Assembly (NCBI RefSeq): GCF_016648105.1
Contig: NZ_JACVVE010000002.1
Span: 1-64,000 of the forward strand
Direction of reading: 5' to 3'
DNA: 64,000 nucleotides
Source of the DNA: Pseudomonas sp. S31
GTDB taxonomy: Bacteria > Pseudomonadota > Gammaproteobacteria > Pseudomonadales > Pseudomonadaceae
In this document: piece by piece, positions 26,421 to 35,599 of the stretch
Layout: every line of letters starts with the position of its first letter
Position numbering within the stretch: the first letter of the stretch is position 1
Notes under the pieces: generated by a model
Told to the model about the DNA's origin: nothing
Databases searched by the model: none
The model's input: the letters and a program-made list of their open reading frames with translations, nothing else
Program-made: the position numbers and the translations under genes

Positions 26421-27848
26421 ATGCTGGCGTTCATCCAGTCGTCCCCGTTGTCGCTCGGCACCACCCTGATCCTGCTCGACCTCGTCCTCTGGCAGCTCAT
26501 CCCCCTCCAGCACCGCGCCTGGCGCATCGGCGCACGCCTGGCGATCTTCCTGCTGTTCAGCGCGGTGCTGCTGACGGCCGGCATGAGCCCATTGCAGCCC
26601 CCGCCATGGCCAGACGACATGGCGCGCAACCTGATGGCCACGGTGCTGAGCATCGGCTGGTGGCTGTTCGGCGCACGCACGGTGACGGTGGTCTTCGGCT
26701 TGTTGCTGGGCGCCCGTGGCAGCCACGGTGGGCGGTTGCTGCAGGATGTGCTGGGAGCGTTGATCTTCCTGGCGGCCGTGGTGGCCGCCGCCGGCTATGT
26801 GATGCAACTGCCGGTCAAGGGCCTGCTGGCGACGTCCGGGGTGATGGCCATCGTCATCGGCCTGGCGTTGCAGAGCACCTTGGCCGACGTGTTCAGCGGC
26901 ATCGTGCTGAACACCACGCGGCCCTATCAGATTGGCGACTCGATCTCCATCGACGGTACCGAAGGCAAGGTGCTGGACATCGACTGGCGGGCCACCCGCC
27001 TGCTTACCGGTACTGGCAGCCTGGCGGTGATTCCCAACTCGGTGGCGGCCAAGGCCAAGCTGCTCAACCACAGTCGCCCGGCCGATCGGCATGGGGTATC
27101 GATCAGCGTGGTGGTGCCGGCAAAGGTGCGACCGAGGAAAGTTTTCGACGCATTGGAGAAAGCCCTGCAGGGCACCCGCGCCTTGCTCGACTCACCCGCG
27201 CCGAAAGTCTCGGTGAAAGCCTCGACACTGGAATCGGTCGAGTACGAGGCCAGCGGCTTCATCGCCGACGTGGCGAGCAAGACCGAGGTGCGCAACCAAC
27301 TGTTCGACCTGGCACACCGCCACCTGGAGGCCAGCGGGGTGATGTGGAACGTCGACCTGGCGCTGCCGCCGCGCACCCGTCAGCGCGAAGTACTGGACGA
27401 AGTCCGGGTGTTCCGCTCCCTGAGCCTCGAGGAGCGCGATGCGTTGAGCCAGCGCATGACCACTATGGAGTACCTGGCCGACCAGGTGATCCTTGGTGTC
27501 GGCGAGCATTCCGACCACTTGCTGGTGATCGGCAGTGGCGTGGTGTCGGCCTCGGTACGCGATGGCGACAAGCTGCTGGAAGCCGGGCGCATGGGGCCGG
27601 GCGAAGTGCTGGGGATCGACGGCATCGTCGACGAGGACGACTCGTTCGCCGAATTCCGCGCCCTGACCAGTTGCGTGCTGTATCGCATCGACAAGGAGCA
27701 GGTGAGGAGCTGCCTGATACAGCGCGGCGAGGTGCAGACGGCGTTGACCAAGTTGCAGCGGGTACGGCGCCAAAGCCGGGAGTCGCTGCTGTTGCAAAAG
27801 CCGGTGGCGATCAAGAAGGGTGGATTTCTGAGCTGGTTGCACAGGTGA
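26421..27848 (+). CDS. MscS-family channel with cyclic-nucleotide-binding-like domain
   Basis: 475 residues. Four or five membrane helices, the MscS pore helix and beta domain at about 130-200 (LLATSGVMAIVIGLALQS, RPYQIGDSISIDG), the MscS C-terminal alpha/beta region to about 320, then a CNMP-binding-like domain (about 330-440: VFRSLSLEERDALSQRM...GPGEVLGIDG). This is the bCNG layout of ligand-modulated, usually weakly mechanosensitive channels. No clear ribosome binding site at the chosen ATG; the start may differ slightly. Confidence 0.88.
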   Translation: MLAFIQSSPLSLGTTLILLDLVLWQLIPLQHRAWRIGARLAIFLLFSAVLLTAGMSPLQPPPWPDDMARNLMATVLSIGWWLFGARTVTVVFGLLLGARGSHGGRLLQDVLGALIFLAAVVAAAGYVMQLPVKGLLATSGVMAIVIGLALQSTLADVFSGIVLNTTRPYQIGDSISIDGTEGKVLDIDWRATRLLTGTGSLAVIPNSVAAKAKLLNHSRPADRHGVSISVVVPAKVRPRKVFDALEKALQGTRALLDSPAPKVSVKASTLESVEYEASGFIADVASKTEVRNQLFDLAHRHLEASGVMWNVDLALPPRTRQREVLDEVRVFRSLSLEERDALSQRMTTMEYLADQVILGVGEHSDHLLVIGSGVVSASVRDGDKLLEAGRMGPGEVLGIDGIVDEDDSFAEFRALTSCVLYRIDKEQVRSCLIQRGEVQTALTKLQRVRRQSRESLLLQKPVAIKKGGFLSWLHR

Positions 27849-27857
27849 ACCTGTGCC

Positions 27858-27918
27858 GGCCTCTTCGCGGGGCAAGCCCGCTCCCACAGGGGGTGGCGGT
27901 TTTACCCGCGAACAGGCC
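27858..27918. repeat. REP element pair 3 (short spacer)
   Basis: GGCCTCTTCGCGG...CCCACAG joined by only a few bases to a degenerate inverted copy (GGCGGTTTTACCCGCGAACAGGCC), between the convergent channel gene and amaA. Confidence 0.8.
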
Positions 27919-27923
27919 GGAAC

Positions 27924-29210
27924 TTACAACACAACCCTCAGGCACTGCCCCGCGTGGTACAGCGAGAAGCCAGATTCATAGAACGCCGTGCGCAACGACG
28001 GCGCACTCACCCCTTTCATCGCCGAGAACGGAATCGGCAGGCTGTCCGCCTCCCCCTTCAACAGAAATTCGGCAAACGCGCGCCCGATCACCGTCCCCGT
28101 GGTGTTCCCACGCCCGTTGTATCCCGTCACCGCCACCAGCCCCGGTGCCGGCTCGAACAGCCGCATCAGATGGTCCGGAGTGAAGTCGATGCAGCCGGTC
28201 CAGTGCATCTCCCACTCGACCTTGCCCAGCTCCGGGTAGTAGTGGCTCTGGATACGATCAGCCCAACGGCGCACGAACCACGCCGGCTTGTTGTCGACCC
28301 GGCCAAGGCTGCCGAGCAGCAGGCGGCCCTGGTCGTCGCGACGGATGCTGCTGAGCACGGTGCGCGTGTCCCACGAGCCCTGGCCATGGGGCAGGACCTT
28401 GTCGGCGGCGGCGCCGTGCAGCGGCTTGGAGGCCACCTGGTAGTAGTAGCCGCGGAAGAACTGCTTCTGCAGGTTGCTCCAGTCGCCTTCGGTGTAGGCG
28501 CCAGTGGAGATCACCACCTTGTCGGCACGCACCGAACCACGGGCGGTCTTCACCCGCCAGGCATCGCCATCGCGTTCCAGGCCCTCGACCGAGGACTGCT
28601 GGAACAGCTTGCCACCCAGCCGCGTCACCGCAGCGGCGAGGCCCTGGGTGTAGCCCATGGGGTTGATGGTGCCGGCACGTCGGTCGAGCAGCGCGGCGGA
28701 GATCTTGTCGGTACCGCAGTATTCCTGGCACTGGGCACCGGTCAGCAGTTCGACGTCTGCCCCACGGCGGCGCCATTGCTCGTGGCGGGCCTCGAGGTCG
28801 GCGATGCCGCTGCCGTTGTGCGCCATGTGCAGCGTGCCTTTGTGCTGCGCCTGGCAGTCGATACCGAAGCGCTCGATCATGGCGAACACCTCGCCAGGCG
28901 CGTCGCCGAGTACTTTGTTCAGGCGGCTGCCCTGCTGCTGGCCGAGGGTCGCCTCGACATCGTCGGGGCGGATCCAGGTGCCAGCGTTGACCAGGCCGAC
29001 GTTACGTCCGGAGCCACCGTGGCCGATCTTCCAGGCTTCGAGCAGGATCACCGACTTACCCTGTTCGAGCAGGTGGATGGCCGCCGACAGGCCGGTGATG
29101 CCGCCACCGATGACGCACACGTCGGCCTTGTGTTCACCGGCCAGGGCCTGGGCGGCCACGCTCGGTTTGCTGACGAATTCCCACAAGCATTGTTGACGCA
29201 GTTCGGACAT
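27924..29210 (-). CDS. amaA: L-pipecolate oxidase, FAD-dependent
   Basis: 428 residues of the DAO/GlpO fold; FAD-binding GGGITG at 35-40 and GHGGSGRNVGLV. By sequence type and by its place next to amaB, LysR and hglS it corresponds to P. putida AmaA, which oxidises L-pipecolate to piperideine-6-carboxylate in D-lysine catabolism. It also resembles PuuB gamma-glutamylputrescine oxidases (compare the gene at 55556). Start ATG 29210 follows TGGAGC. Downstream of amaB, from which it is separated by a REP pair and a hairpin. Confidence 0.88.
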   Translation of the reverse strand: MSELRQQCLWEFVSKPSVAAQALAGEHKADVCVIGGGITGLSAAIHLLEQGKSVILLEAWKIGHGGSGRNVGLVNAGTWIRPDDVEATLGQQQGSRLNKVLGDAPGEVFAMIERFGIDCQAQHKGTLHMAHNGSGIADLEARHEQWRRRGADVELLTGAQCQEYCGTDKISAALLDRRAGTINPMGYTQGLAAAVTRLGGKLFQQSSVEGLERDGDAWRVKTARGSVRADKVVISTGAYTEGDWSNLQKQFFRGYYYQVASKPLHGAAADKVLPHGQGSWDTRTVLSSIRRDDQGRLLLGSLGRVDNKPAWFVRRWADRIQSHYYPELGKVEWEMHWTGCIDFTPDHLMRLFEPAPGLVAVTGYNGRGNTTGTVIGRAFAEFLLKGEADSLPIPFSAMKGVSAPSLRTAFYESGFSLYHAGQCLRVVL

Positions 29211-29246
29211 GGCCCGGCTCCAGCGATATTGTTCTTGTTGCGGTTG

Positions 29247-29353
29247 GGGCGGCTTTGCCGCCCATTCGCGGGGCAAGTCGGACCGCCGCACCGCCGCTCC
29301 TACAGGGATCGCGCCGGCGATGGAGATCCCTGTAGGAGCGGGTTTACCCGCGA
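29247..29353. repeat. Hairpin plus REP element pair 4 in the amaB-amaA gap
   Basis: GGGCGGC-ttt-GCCGCCC (29247-29263) directly abuts a degenerate REP (29262 on, interrupted by GTCGGACCGCCGCACCG) and an intact inverted REP ending at 29353. The structure sits between the amaB stop and the amaA start and may lower expression of amaA relative to amaB. Confidence 0.8.
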
Positions 29354-29391
29354 ACCGGGGGCAATGCCCCCGGCCATGCAGCATCAATCCA

Positions 29392-30882
29392 TCAATCGAA
29401 CACGATCCCCTGCGCCAGCGGCAGCTCGCGCGAGTAGTTCACAGTGTTGGTCTGACGCCGCATGTAGCCTTTCCAGGCATCGGAACCCGATTCACGCCCA
29501 CCGCCGGTTTCCTTCTCGCCACCGAACGCCCCGCCGATCTCCGCACCACTCGTGCCGATGTTGACGTTGGCGATGCCGCAATCACTGCCCGAAGCGCTCT
29601 GGAAGCGCTCGGCTTCACGGATGTCGGTGGTGAAGATGCACGACGACAGGCCTTGCGGTACTTCGTTGTTCAGGCGCAGGGCCTCTTCGAAGTCGTCGTA
29701 GGCCAGCACGTAGAGGATCGGCGCGAAGGTTTCGTGGCGCACCACATCGCTCTGTGCTGGCATCTCGGCAATGGCCGGCGACACGTAGTAGGCGTTCGGG
29801 TACTGCTCGGCCAACTGACGCTCGCCACCGAATACCGCGCCGCCTTCGTCGCGGGCCTTGGCCAACGCGCCCTGCATGGCGTCGAACGACTGCTTGTCGA
29901 TCAGCGGGCCGACCAGGTTGTCCTTGCGTGGGTCGCCGATACGCACCTTGGCGTAGGCGGCCTTGACCCGAGCCACCACTTCGTCCTTGATCGAGCGGTG
30001 CACGATCAGGCGGCGCAGGGTGGTACAGCGCTGGCCAGCGGTACCGACGGCGGAGAACAGGATGCCGCGCACGGCCAGGTCCAGGTCGGCGCTCGGCGCC
30101 AGGATCATGGCGTTGTTGCCACCCAGTTCGAGGATGCTGCGGCCGAAGCGTGCGGCCACGCGCGGGCCTACTTCACGGCCCATGCGGGTGCTGCCGGTAG
30201 CGCTGACCAGCGGCACGCGCGGGTCGTCGACCAGGGCTTCGCCGGCTTCGCGGCCGCCGATCACCAGCTGTGCCAGGCCCACCGGAGCATCGCCGAAGGC
30301 CTTCAGGGCTTTGTCGAACAGGGCCTGGCAGGCCAGCGCGGTCAATGGGGTCTTTTCAGACGGCTTCCACACCACCGCGTTGCCGGCCACCAGCGCCAGG
30401 GCGGTGTTCCACGCCCACACAGCGACCGGGAAGTTGAAGGCGCTGATCACGCCGACCACGCCCAGCGGATGCCAGGTCTCACGCATGTGGTGGCCTGGGC
30501 GCTCGGAGGCGATGGTCAGGCCGTACAGTTGCCGCGACAGGCCGACGGCGAAGTCGCAGATGTCGATCATTTCCTGGACTTCGCCCAGGCCTTCCTGGGT
30601 GATCTTGCCGGCTTCGATGGAAACCAGCTCGCCGAGGTCGGCCTTGTGCGCACGCAGCACTTCCCCGAACAGCCGCACCAGCTCGCCACGGCGCGGGGCC
30701 GGCACGCTGCGCCAGGCTTCGAAGGCGCCGTGGGCCTGGTCGATGCGGGCGGTGGTCTCGGCCTTGCCAAGCAGTTTCACCGAGGCGATCTGGCTGCCGT
30801 CGATCGGCGTGTGAACAGGGTAGTCGCCCTGGGTGTAAGCCTCGGCGGCAACGCCAAGGCGCTCGAGCAATCCAGCAACCAT
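29392..30882 (-). CDS. amaB: L-piperidine-6-carboxylate (2-aminoadipate semialdehyde) dehydrogenase
   Basis: 496 residues. ALDH7/antiquitin-type aldehyde dehydrogenase: Glu252 (LELGGNN) and Cys286 (GQRCTTLRR), plus the antiquitin-specific FGGEKETGGGRESGSDAWK near the C terminus. Oxidises piperideine-6-carboxylate/aminoadipate semialdehyde to L-2-aminoadipate, the step after AmaA. ATG 30882 has AGGAG 8 bases upstream. Divergent from a LysR gene; the 136-base gap must hold both promoters. Confidence 0.93.
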   Translation of the reverse strand: MVAGLLERLGVAAEAYTQGDYPVHTPIDGSQIASVKLLGKAETTARIDQAHGAFEAWRSVPAPRRGELVRLFGEVLRAHKADLGELVSIEAGKITQEGLGEVQEMIDICDFAVGLSRQLYGLTIASERPGHHMRETWHPLGVVGVISAFNFPVAVWAWNTALALVAGNAVVWKPSEKTPLTALACQALFDKALKAFGDAPVGLAQLVIGGREAGEALVDDPRVPLVSATGSTRMGREVGPRVAARFGRSILELGGNNAMILAPSADLDLAVRGILFSAVGTAGQRCTTLRRLIVHRSIKDEVVARVKAAYAKVRIGDPRKDNLVGPLIDKQSFDAMQGALAKARDEGGAVFGGERQLAEQYPNAYYVSPAIAEMPAQSDVVRHETFAPILYVLAYDDFEEALRLNNEVPQGLSSCIFTTDIREAERFQSASGSDCGIANVNIGTSGAEIGGAFGGEKETGGGRESGSDAWKGYMRRQTNTVNYSRELPLAQGIVFD

Positions 30883-31018
30883 TTGTGCATCTCCTACATC
30901 GGGTGATGGGGTGGAAAAATGATGGGGATCAGTATTAATCCGATCACACCGGTGCAACAAACGACCTTTATTCCGCATATCATTCCGTCAGGTAATGATT
31001 AGAGCCACAGAGACCGCT

Positions 31019-31942
31019 ATGTCCAAACGCTTGGTGCCCTCCATGACCGCCCTGCAGTGCTTCGAAGCCGCAGCCCGTCACCTGAGCTTTACCCGTGCCG
31101 CCGAAGAGCTGCACCTGACCCAGAGCGCGGTCAGCAAGCAAGTGGCGCAGCTCGAAGAGATGCTCCACCACCACCTGTTCCTGCGAATCCGTCGGCGCCT
31201 GCAACTGACCCCCGCCGGCAGCCTGTACTTGGCCGAGGTCAACAAGATCCTCACCCAGGTCGACATGTCCAGCCGCTACGTCCTGACCTACGGCGAGCAG
31301 ACCGAGATATTGAAGGTAGCCACTCAACCGAGTTTTGGCGTGCGCTGGTTGATCCCGCATCTCAAGGGCTTCGGCAAGCGCCATCCGAACATCCACCTGG
31401 ACATCCGCAACGAGATGGAGCCGTTCGCCTTGCTGCAGGGTTCGGCGGACGTGGTGTTCTTCTATGGCCAGGGCACCTGGCCGGGCGCTACCTGCCTACA
31501 GCTGTTCGGCGAAGAAGTGGTGCCGGTGTGCGCGCCGGAGCTGCTGGCCGGGCGCGCGCTCGGCGATGCGGCGGACCTGGCAGCGTTGGTGCTGCTGCAG
31601 AGCACTTCACGTCCGGAGGCCTGGCACGAGTGGTTCCTGGAGTTGGGGCTGCACAGCGTCAGCGCCTACCACGGGCCGCGCTTCGATACGTTCTATATGG
31701 CGTTGAGCGCGGCGCAGGCCGGGTGTGGCGTGGCGCTGGTGCCGCGGTATCTGGCGGCAAAGGAGTTGGCCGAGGGCAGCCTGGTGGTTGCCTGGGATCA
31801 TGTGATGCCGAGTGCCGGGAAGCATTATCTGGCGTATGCCGAGCATGCGGCCGAGGTGCCGAAGGTGCGGGCGTTGGTTGAGTGGATTGGCGAGCAGTTG
31901 CAGGCCCGAGGGCCCTTTCGCGGCGGTTCGGCGCCCCGATAA
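31019..31942 (+). CDS. LysR-family regulator of the GcvA type
   Basis: 307 residues. N-terminal helix-turn-helix LQCFEAAARHLSFTRAAEELHLTQSAVSKQVAQLE, GcvA-like effector domain (90-300). Encoded between amaB (divergent) and hglS (same strand), so it is the natural candidate regulator of lysine/aminoadipate catabolism. Start at ATG 31019 preferred over ATG 30995. The last codons, reading RGPFRGGSAPR, lie inside a REP element, so the C-terminal tail is repeat-derived. Confidence 0.88.
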   Translation: MSKRLVPSMTALQCFEAAARHLSFTRAAEELHLTQSAVSKQVAQLEEMLHHHLFLRIRRRLQLTPAGSLYLAEVNKILTQVDMSSRYVLTYGEQTEILKVATQPSFGVRWLIPHLKGFGKRHPNIHLDIRNEMEPFALLQGSADVVFFYGQGTWPGATCLQLFGEEVVPVCAPELLAGRALGDAADLAALVLLQSTSRPEAWHEWFLELGLHSVSAYHGPRFDTFYMALSAAQAGCGVALVPRYLAAKELAEGSLVVAWDHVMPSAGKHYLAYAEHAAEVPKVRALVEWIGEQLQARGPFRGGSAPR

Positions 31943-32002
31943 ACCCGCTCCTACAGGCCTGCGCGATACTGTGTAGGAGCGGGTTTACCCGCGAAAGGGC
32001 CC
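31911..32002. repeat. REP element pair 5 overlapping a gene end
   Basis: GGGCCCTTTCGCGG(cggttcggcgcc)CCGATAAACCCGCTCCTACAG followed by an intact inverted copy. The first copy carries a short internal insertion and contains the TAA stop (31940-31942) of the LysR gene. Confidence 0.85.
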
Positions 32003-32108
32003 CTAAGGTCGATCAAAAATGGAATGACACACGCACTTTTTTTCGCTTGTGGCTCAGGTGCATTCCCAGCTTTCATGTAACGGTCCGAACCCAACCAGGA
32101 AGCTTGCG

Positions 32109-33503
32109 ATGCCCGTCCACGATTTCGTCAGCCCCGACAGCATCCGCGCGCAGTTCTCTGCCGCCATGTCGCTCATGTACAAACAGGAAGTGCCCTTGTA
32201 CGGCACGCTGCTGGAGCTGGTGAGCGAGATCAACCAGCAGGTCATGGTCGAGCAGCCGCAGGTGGCCCAGGCCCTGCGCTGGACCGGCGAAATCGAGCGT
32301 CTGGACCAGGAGCGCCACGGCGCCATCCGCGTCGGCACAGCCGAAGAGCTGGCCACCATCGCCCGCCTGTTCGCGGTCATGGGCATGCACCCGGTCGGCT
32401 ACTACGACCTGAGCTGCGCCGGTGTGCCGGTGCACTCCACGGCCTTCCGCGCCGTGCACGAGCAGGCATTGCACATCAGCCCGTTCCGCGTGTTCACCTC
32501 GTTGCTGCGCCTGGAGCTGATCGACAACCCGCAGTTGCGGGCACTGGCCGAGGGCATCCTGGCCAAGCGCAAGATCTTCACCCCACGCGCGCTCGAACTG
32601 ATCACCCAGTGCGAACGCGACGGCGGCCTGAACGCCGCGGACGCAAAAGCATTCGTACAGGAGGCCCTGCACACCTTCCGCTGGCACCAGGACGCCACGG
32701 TCAGCGCCGAGCAGTACCAGCAACTGCACGACCAGCACCGCCTGATCGCCGACGTGGTGGCCTTCAAGGGCCCGCACATCAACCACCTGACCCCACGCAC
32801 TCTGGACATCGACGCCATCCAGCGCGGCATGCCGGCCAAGGGCATCCCGCCCAAGGCTGTGGTCGAAGGCCCGCCCACCCGCCGTCACCCGATCCTGCTG
32901 CGCCAGACCAGCTTCAAGGCCCTGCAGGAAAAGGTCGCCTTCAGCGGCCAGCACGGTAGCGAAGGCAGCCACACCGCGCGCTTCGGCGAGATCGAGCAAC
33001 GCGGCGCGGCCCTGACGCCCAAGGGCCGCGAGCTGTACGACAGACTGCTCGATGCCACCCGCAACGCCCTCGGCGGCGCGCCGGCCGAGGCCAATGCCGA
33101 ACGCTACATGGCGCTGCTGCAGGACAGCTTTGCCGCCTTCCCCGACGACCTGGCGCAGATGCGTGAACAGGGCCTGGCGTACTTCCGTTACTTCGCCACC
33201 GACAAGGGCCTGGCCGCCCGTGGCCAGCACGATCGGCCGACGACCCTGGATGGCTTGATCGAGGCCGGGCACGTGCACTTCGAGGCGCTGGTGTACGAGG
33301 ACTTCCTGCCCGTGAGCGCAGCGGGAATCTTCCAGTCCAACCTGGGTGACGACGCCCAGGCCGAATACGGCAGCAATGCCAACCGCGAAGCCTTCGAGGC
33401 GGCGCTGGGGCTGCGGGTGCAGGATGAGCTGACGCTGTATGCGCAGAGCGAGCAGCGGTCGTTGCAAGCGTGTGCGCAGACGTTGGGGCTGGATTCGTTG
33501 TAG
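32109..33503 (+). CDS. hglS: 2-oxoadipate dioxygenase/decarboxylase (D-2-hydroxyglutarate synthase)
   Basis: 464 residues, DUF1338/VOC-like Fe(II) enzyme. The metal ligands known from P. putida HglS, His70, His226 and Glu294, are at exactly these positions (QERHGAIR, INHLTPR, RFGEIEQR). It converts 2-oxoadipate to D-2-hydroxyglutarate in D-lysine catabolism, downstream of AmaA/AmaB. ATG 32109 follows AGGAAGC. Ends in a strong GC hairpin (33516-33538). Confidence 0.94.
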   Translation: MPVHDFVSPDSIRAQFSAAMSLMYKQEVPLYGTLLELVSEINQQVMVEQPQVAQALRWTGEIERLDQERHGAIRVGTAEELATIARLFAVMGMHPVGYYDLSCAGVPVHSTAFRAVHEQALHISPFRVFTSLLRLELIDNPQLRALAEGILAKRKIFTPRALELITQCERDGGLNAADAKAFVQEALHTFRWHQDATVSAEQYQQLHDQHRLIADVVAFKGPHINHLTPRTLDIDAIQRGMPAKGIPPKAVVEGPPTRRHPILLRQTSFKALQEKVAFSGQHGSEGSHTARFGEIEQRGAALTPKGRELYDRLLDATRNALGGAPAEANAERYMALLQDSFAAFPDDLAQMREQGLAYFRYFATDKGLAARGQHDRPTTLDGLIEAGHVHFEALVYEDFLPVSAAGIFQSNLGDDAQAEYGSNANREAFEAALGLRVQDELTLYAQSEQRSLQACAQTLGLDSL

Positions 33504-33515
33504 GGGCCAGGATTG

Positions 33516-33538
33516 CCGGGGGCGCTTTGCGCCCCCTG
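33516..33538. terminator. Terminator hairpin between hglS and the chemoreceptor
   Basis: GGGGGCGC-ttt-GCGCCCCC, an 8-bp perfect stem between the convergent ends of hglS (33503) and the chemoreceptor gene (33545). No T-run. Confidence 0.65.
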
Positions 33539-33544
33539 GCGGTC

Positions 33545-35443
33545 TCAGCGGAAGCGGTCGACTTCCTGGCGCAACTGCGCCGCCAGCCCTTCCAGCTCAC
33601 GCGCGGTAAAGGCCAGCTCATTGGCCACGTCACGCTGCTCGCTGTTGGCCTGGGCAATGCTCTGCAGATTACGGCTGAGCACCGTCGCAGTGCTGCTCTG
33701 CTCCTGAGTCGCCGTGCTGATCACGGCAAACTGCTCGCCCGCCGCACGGCTCTGTTCATCGATGCGCGCCAGCGCTTCGGCCACCTTGTCGTTGCGCTCC
33801 AACCCTTCGCGCATCAGCTGGTTGCCTTGCTCCAGGGTGGTGATCGCATGCCCGGTCTGCTGCTGGATGCTGCCGATCATCCCGGAAATCTCATCGGTGG
33901 CCTGGCGGGTACGCGCTGCCAGCCCACGCACCTCGTCGGCGACCACGGCGAAGCCACGGCCCTGCTCACCCGCCCGTGCCGCCTCGATGGCTGCGTTGAG
34001 CGCCAGCAGGTTGGTCTGCTCGGCTATCGCAGTGATCACGCTGATGATCCCGCCGATTTCCTCGGAGCGCGCCCCCAGGCTGTCCATCACCGTCGCCGTG
34101 CCACCCAGCGCCTCGGCGATCTGGTGCAGCGAACGCGATGCTTCGTCCATCGCGCTGCGGCCGATGCGGGTCTGCTGGGCGTTGTCGCGGGCCATGCGCT
34201 CGGTGCCGGCCATGTTGTCGGCAATGTTCATCGAGGTGGCACTGAACTCCTCCACCGCGCCGGCCATGCTGGTGATTTCGCCGGACTGCTGGTCCATGCC
34301 TTCACAGGCCCCGGCCGACAGGCCCGACAGCGAGCGGGCGCGGCCACTGACCTGTTCGGACGCACCACGGATGTGATCGACCATGGTCGCCAAGGCTTCG
34401 CCCATCTTGTTGAAGCTGCGCGCCAGCTGGCCGATCTCGTCATGGCTGGTCACCGCCAGGCGCGCGCTCAGGTCGCCGGCGCCCAGCGCCTCGGCCTGGC
34501 GCACCAGGTCGCCCAGCGGGCGCAGCTTGCGCCGCAGCAGCCACAATGTGGCGGCCACCGCCAGGAACATCGCCAGCAGGCTGCCGATGGCCAGGCGCAG
34601 TCCGACGCTCCAGGTGACCTCGCGGATCTCCGCCTTGGGCATGCTCGCGACCACGGTCCAAGGGCCTTCGGCGAACGGCGCGGAAACGCTGAACAAGTCC
34701 TGATCGGCATTGGCCGGCGGCACCAGCCACTGCCCCTGCTCGTCACGCAGGGCCAGCGAGCCGGTCTGGCCGATGCGGAAGCGCTTGAGGTTGGCGAACT
34801 GGGTGTTCTGCGCATCGGTGTAGTCGAAGCCGACGAACAGCACGGCGATCACCCGCCCTGCCGTGTCGCTGACCGGTACATAGCGGGTCATGTAGTTGCG
34901 TTCGAACAGCACCGCGCGGCCCACGTACAGCTGCCCGGCCATGAGCCTGGCGTAGGCCGGGTGCTGGCGGTCGAGCAGGGTGCCGATGGCGCGGCTGCCG
35001 TCCTGCTTCTTCAGGTTGGTGCTAACGCGCACGAAGTCGTCGCCACTGCGCACGAACAGGGTCGCGATGCCGGCCGTCATCTGCTGGAATTCATCGACCT
35101 GGTGGAAGTCGTTGTTGAGCAGGTGGTCGCCCAGGTACAGGGCCGGCGTCGCAACGCCGGCGACATCGACGCGTTCGTCGGCATGCACTGCCAGGCCCGA
35201 GGCGAAACGACGCTCGAACAACCCGCTCAGGCGCTGGGTGTTGTCCTTGAGCGAGCTGTGGAAGGTCGTCAGCTGATCGGCCAGCAGCCGCGCCTCGCTG
35301 CCCAGGTGCTGCTGGCGGGTCGCGAGGTTGGCGTCGTCCAGCGCACGCAGGGCGAACAGGGTACTGCCGGTGATCACCAGTGCCAGCACGATGGCGAGGG
35401 CGACACCGAGTTGGGAGGCGATGCGGGCACGCGGTCGAGACAT
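33545..35443 (-). CDS. Methyl-accepting chemotaxis protein with Cache sensor
   Basis: 632 residues. Membrane helix 1 at about 10-32, a periplasmic Cache_3-Cache_2-like sensor (35-285, with [21 protein letters not shown] and [13 protein letters not shown]), membrane helix 2 near 288-310, HAMP (to about 365), and a signalling domain with the invariant hairpin tip [20 protein letters not shown]. It should form trimers of dimers with CheA/CheW. Adjacent to the carboxylate operon, it may sense that operon's substrate, an inference from position. Confidence 0.93.
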   Translation of the reverse strand: MSRPRARIASQLGVALAIVLALVITGSTLFALRALDDANLATRQQHLGSEARLLADQLTTFHSSLKDNTQRLSGLFERRFASGLAVHADERVDVAGVATPALYLGDHLLNNDFHQVDEFQQMTAGIATLFVRSGDDFVRVSTNLKKQDGSRAIGTLLDRQHPAYARLMAGQLYVGRAVLFERNYMTRYVPVSDTAGRVIAVLFVGFDYTDAQNTQFANLKRFRIGQTGSLALRDEQGQWLVPPANADQDLFSVSAPFAEGPWTVVASMPKAEIREVTWSVGLRLAIGSLLAMFLAVAATLWLLRRKLRPLGDLVRQAEALGAGDLSARLAVTSHDEIGQLARSFNKMGEALATMVDHIRGASEQVSGRARSLSGLSAGACEGMDQQSGEITSMAGAVEEFSATSMNIADNMAGTERMARDNAQQTRIGRSAMDEASRSLHQIAEALGGTATVMDSLGARSEEIGGIISVITAIAEQTNLLALNAAIEAARAGEQGRGFAVVADEVRGLAARTRQATDEISGMIGSIQQQTGHAITTLEQGNQLMREGLERNDKVAEALARIDEQSRAAGEQFAVISTATQEQSSTATVLSRNLQSIAQANSEQRDVANELAFTARELEGLAAQLRQEVDRFR

Positions 35444-35599
35444 ATGGAAGCTCCAGGCAAGGGGCCGGGATCGTCCTGATCACGCTGACCGCCCGCTTGT
35501 TATGACGGGAATCGCGTCCTCTTTCCGGGACGCTAGTGCCAATGGATCGGCGCCGCCCGGCAATACTTGAGTACTAGGCCTGGATATTGGTGATTCGTT

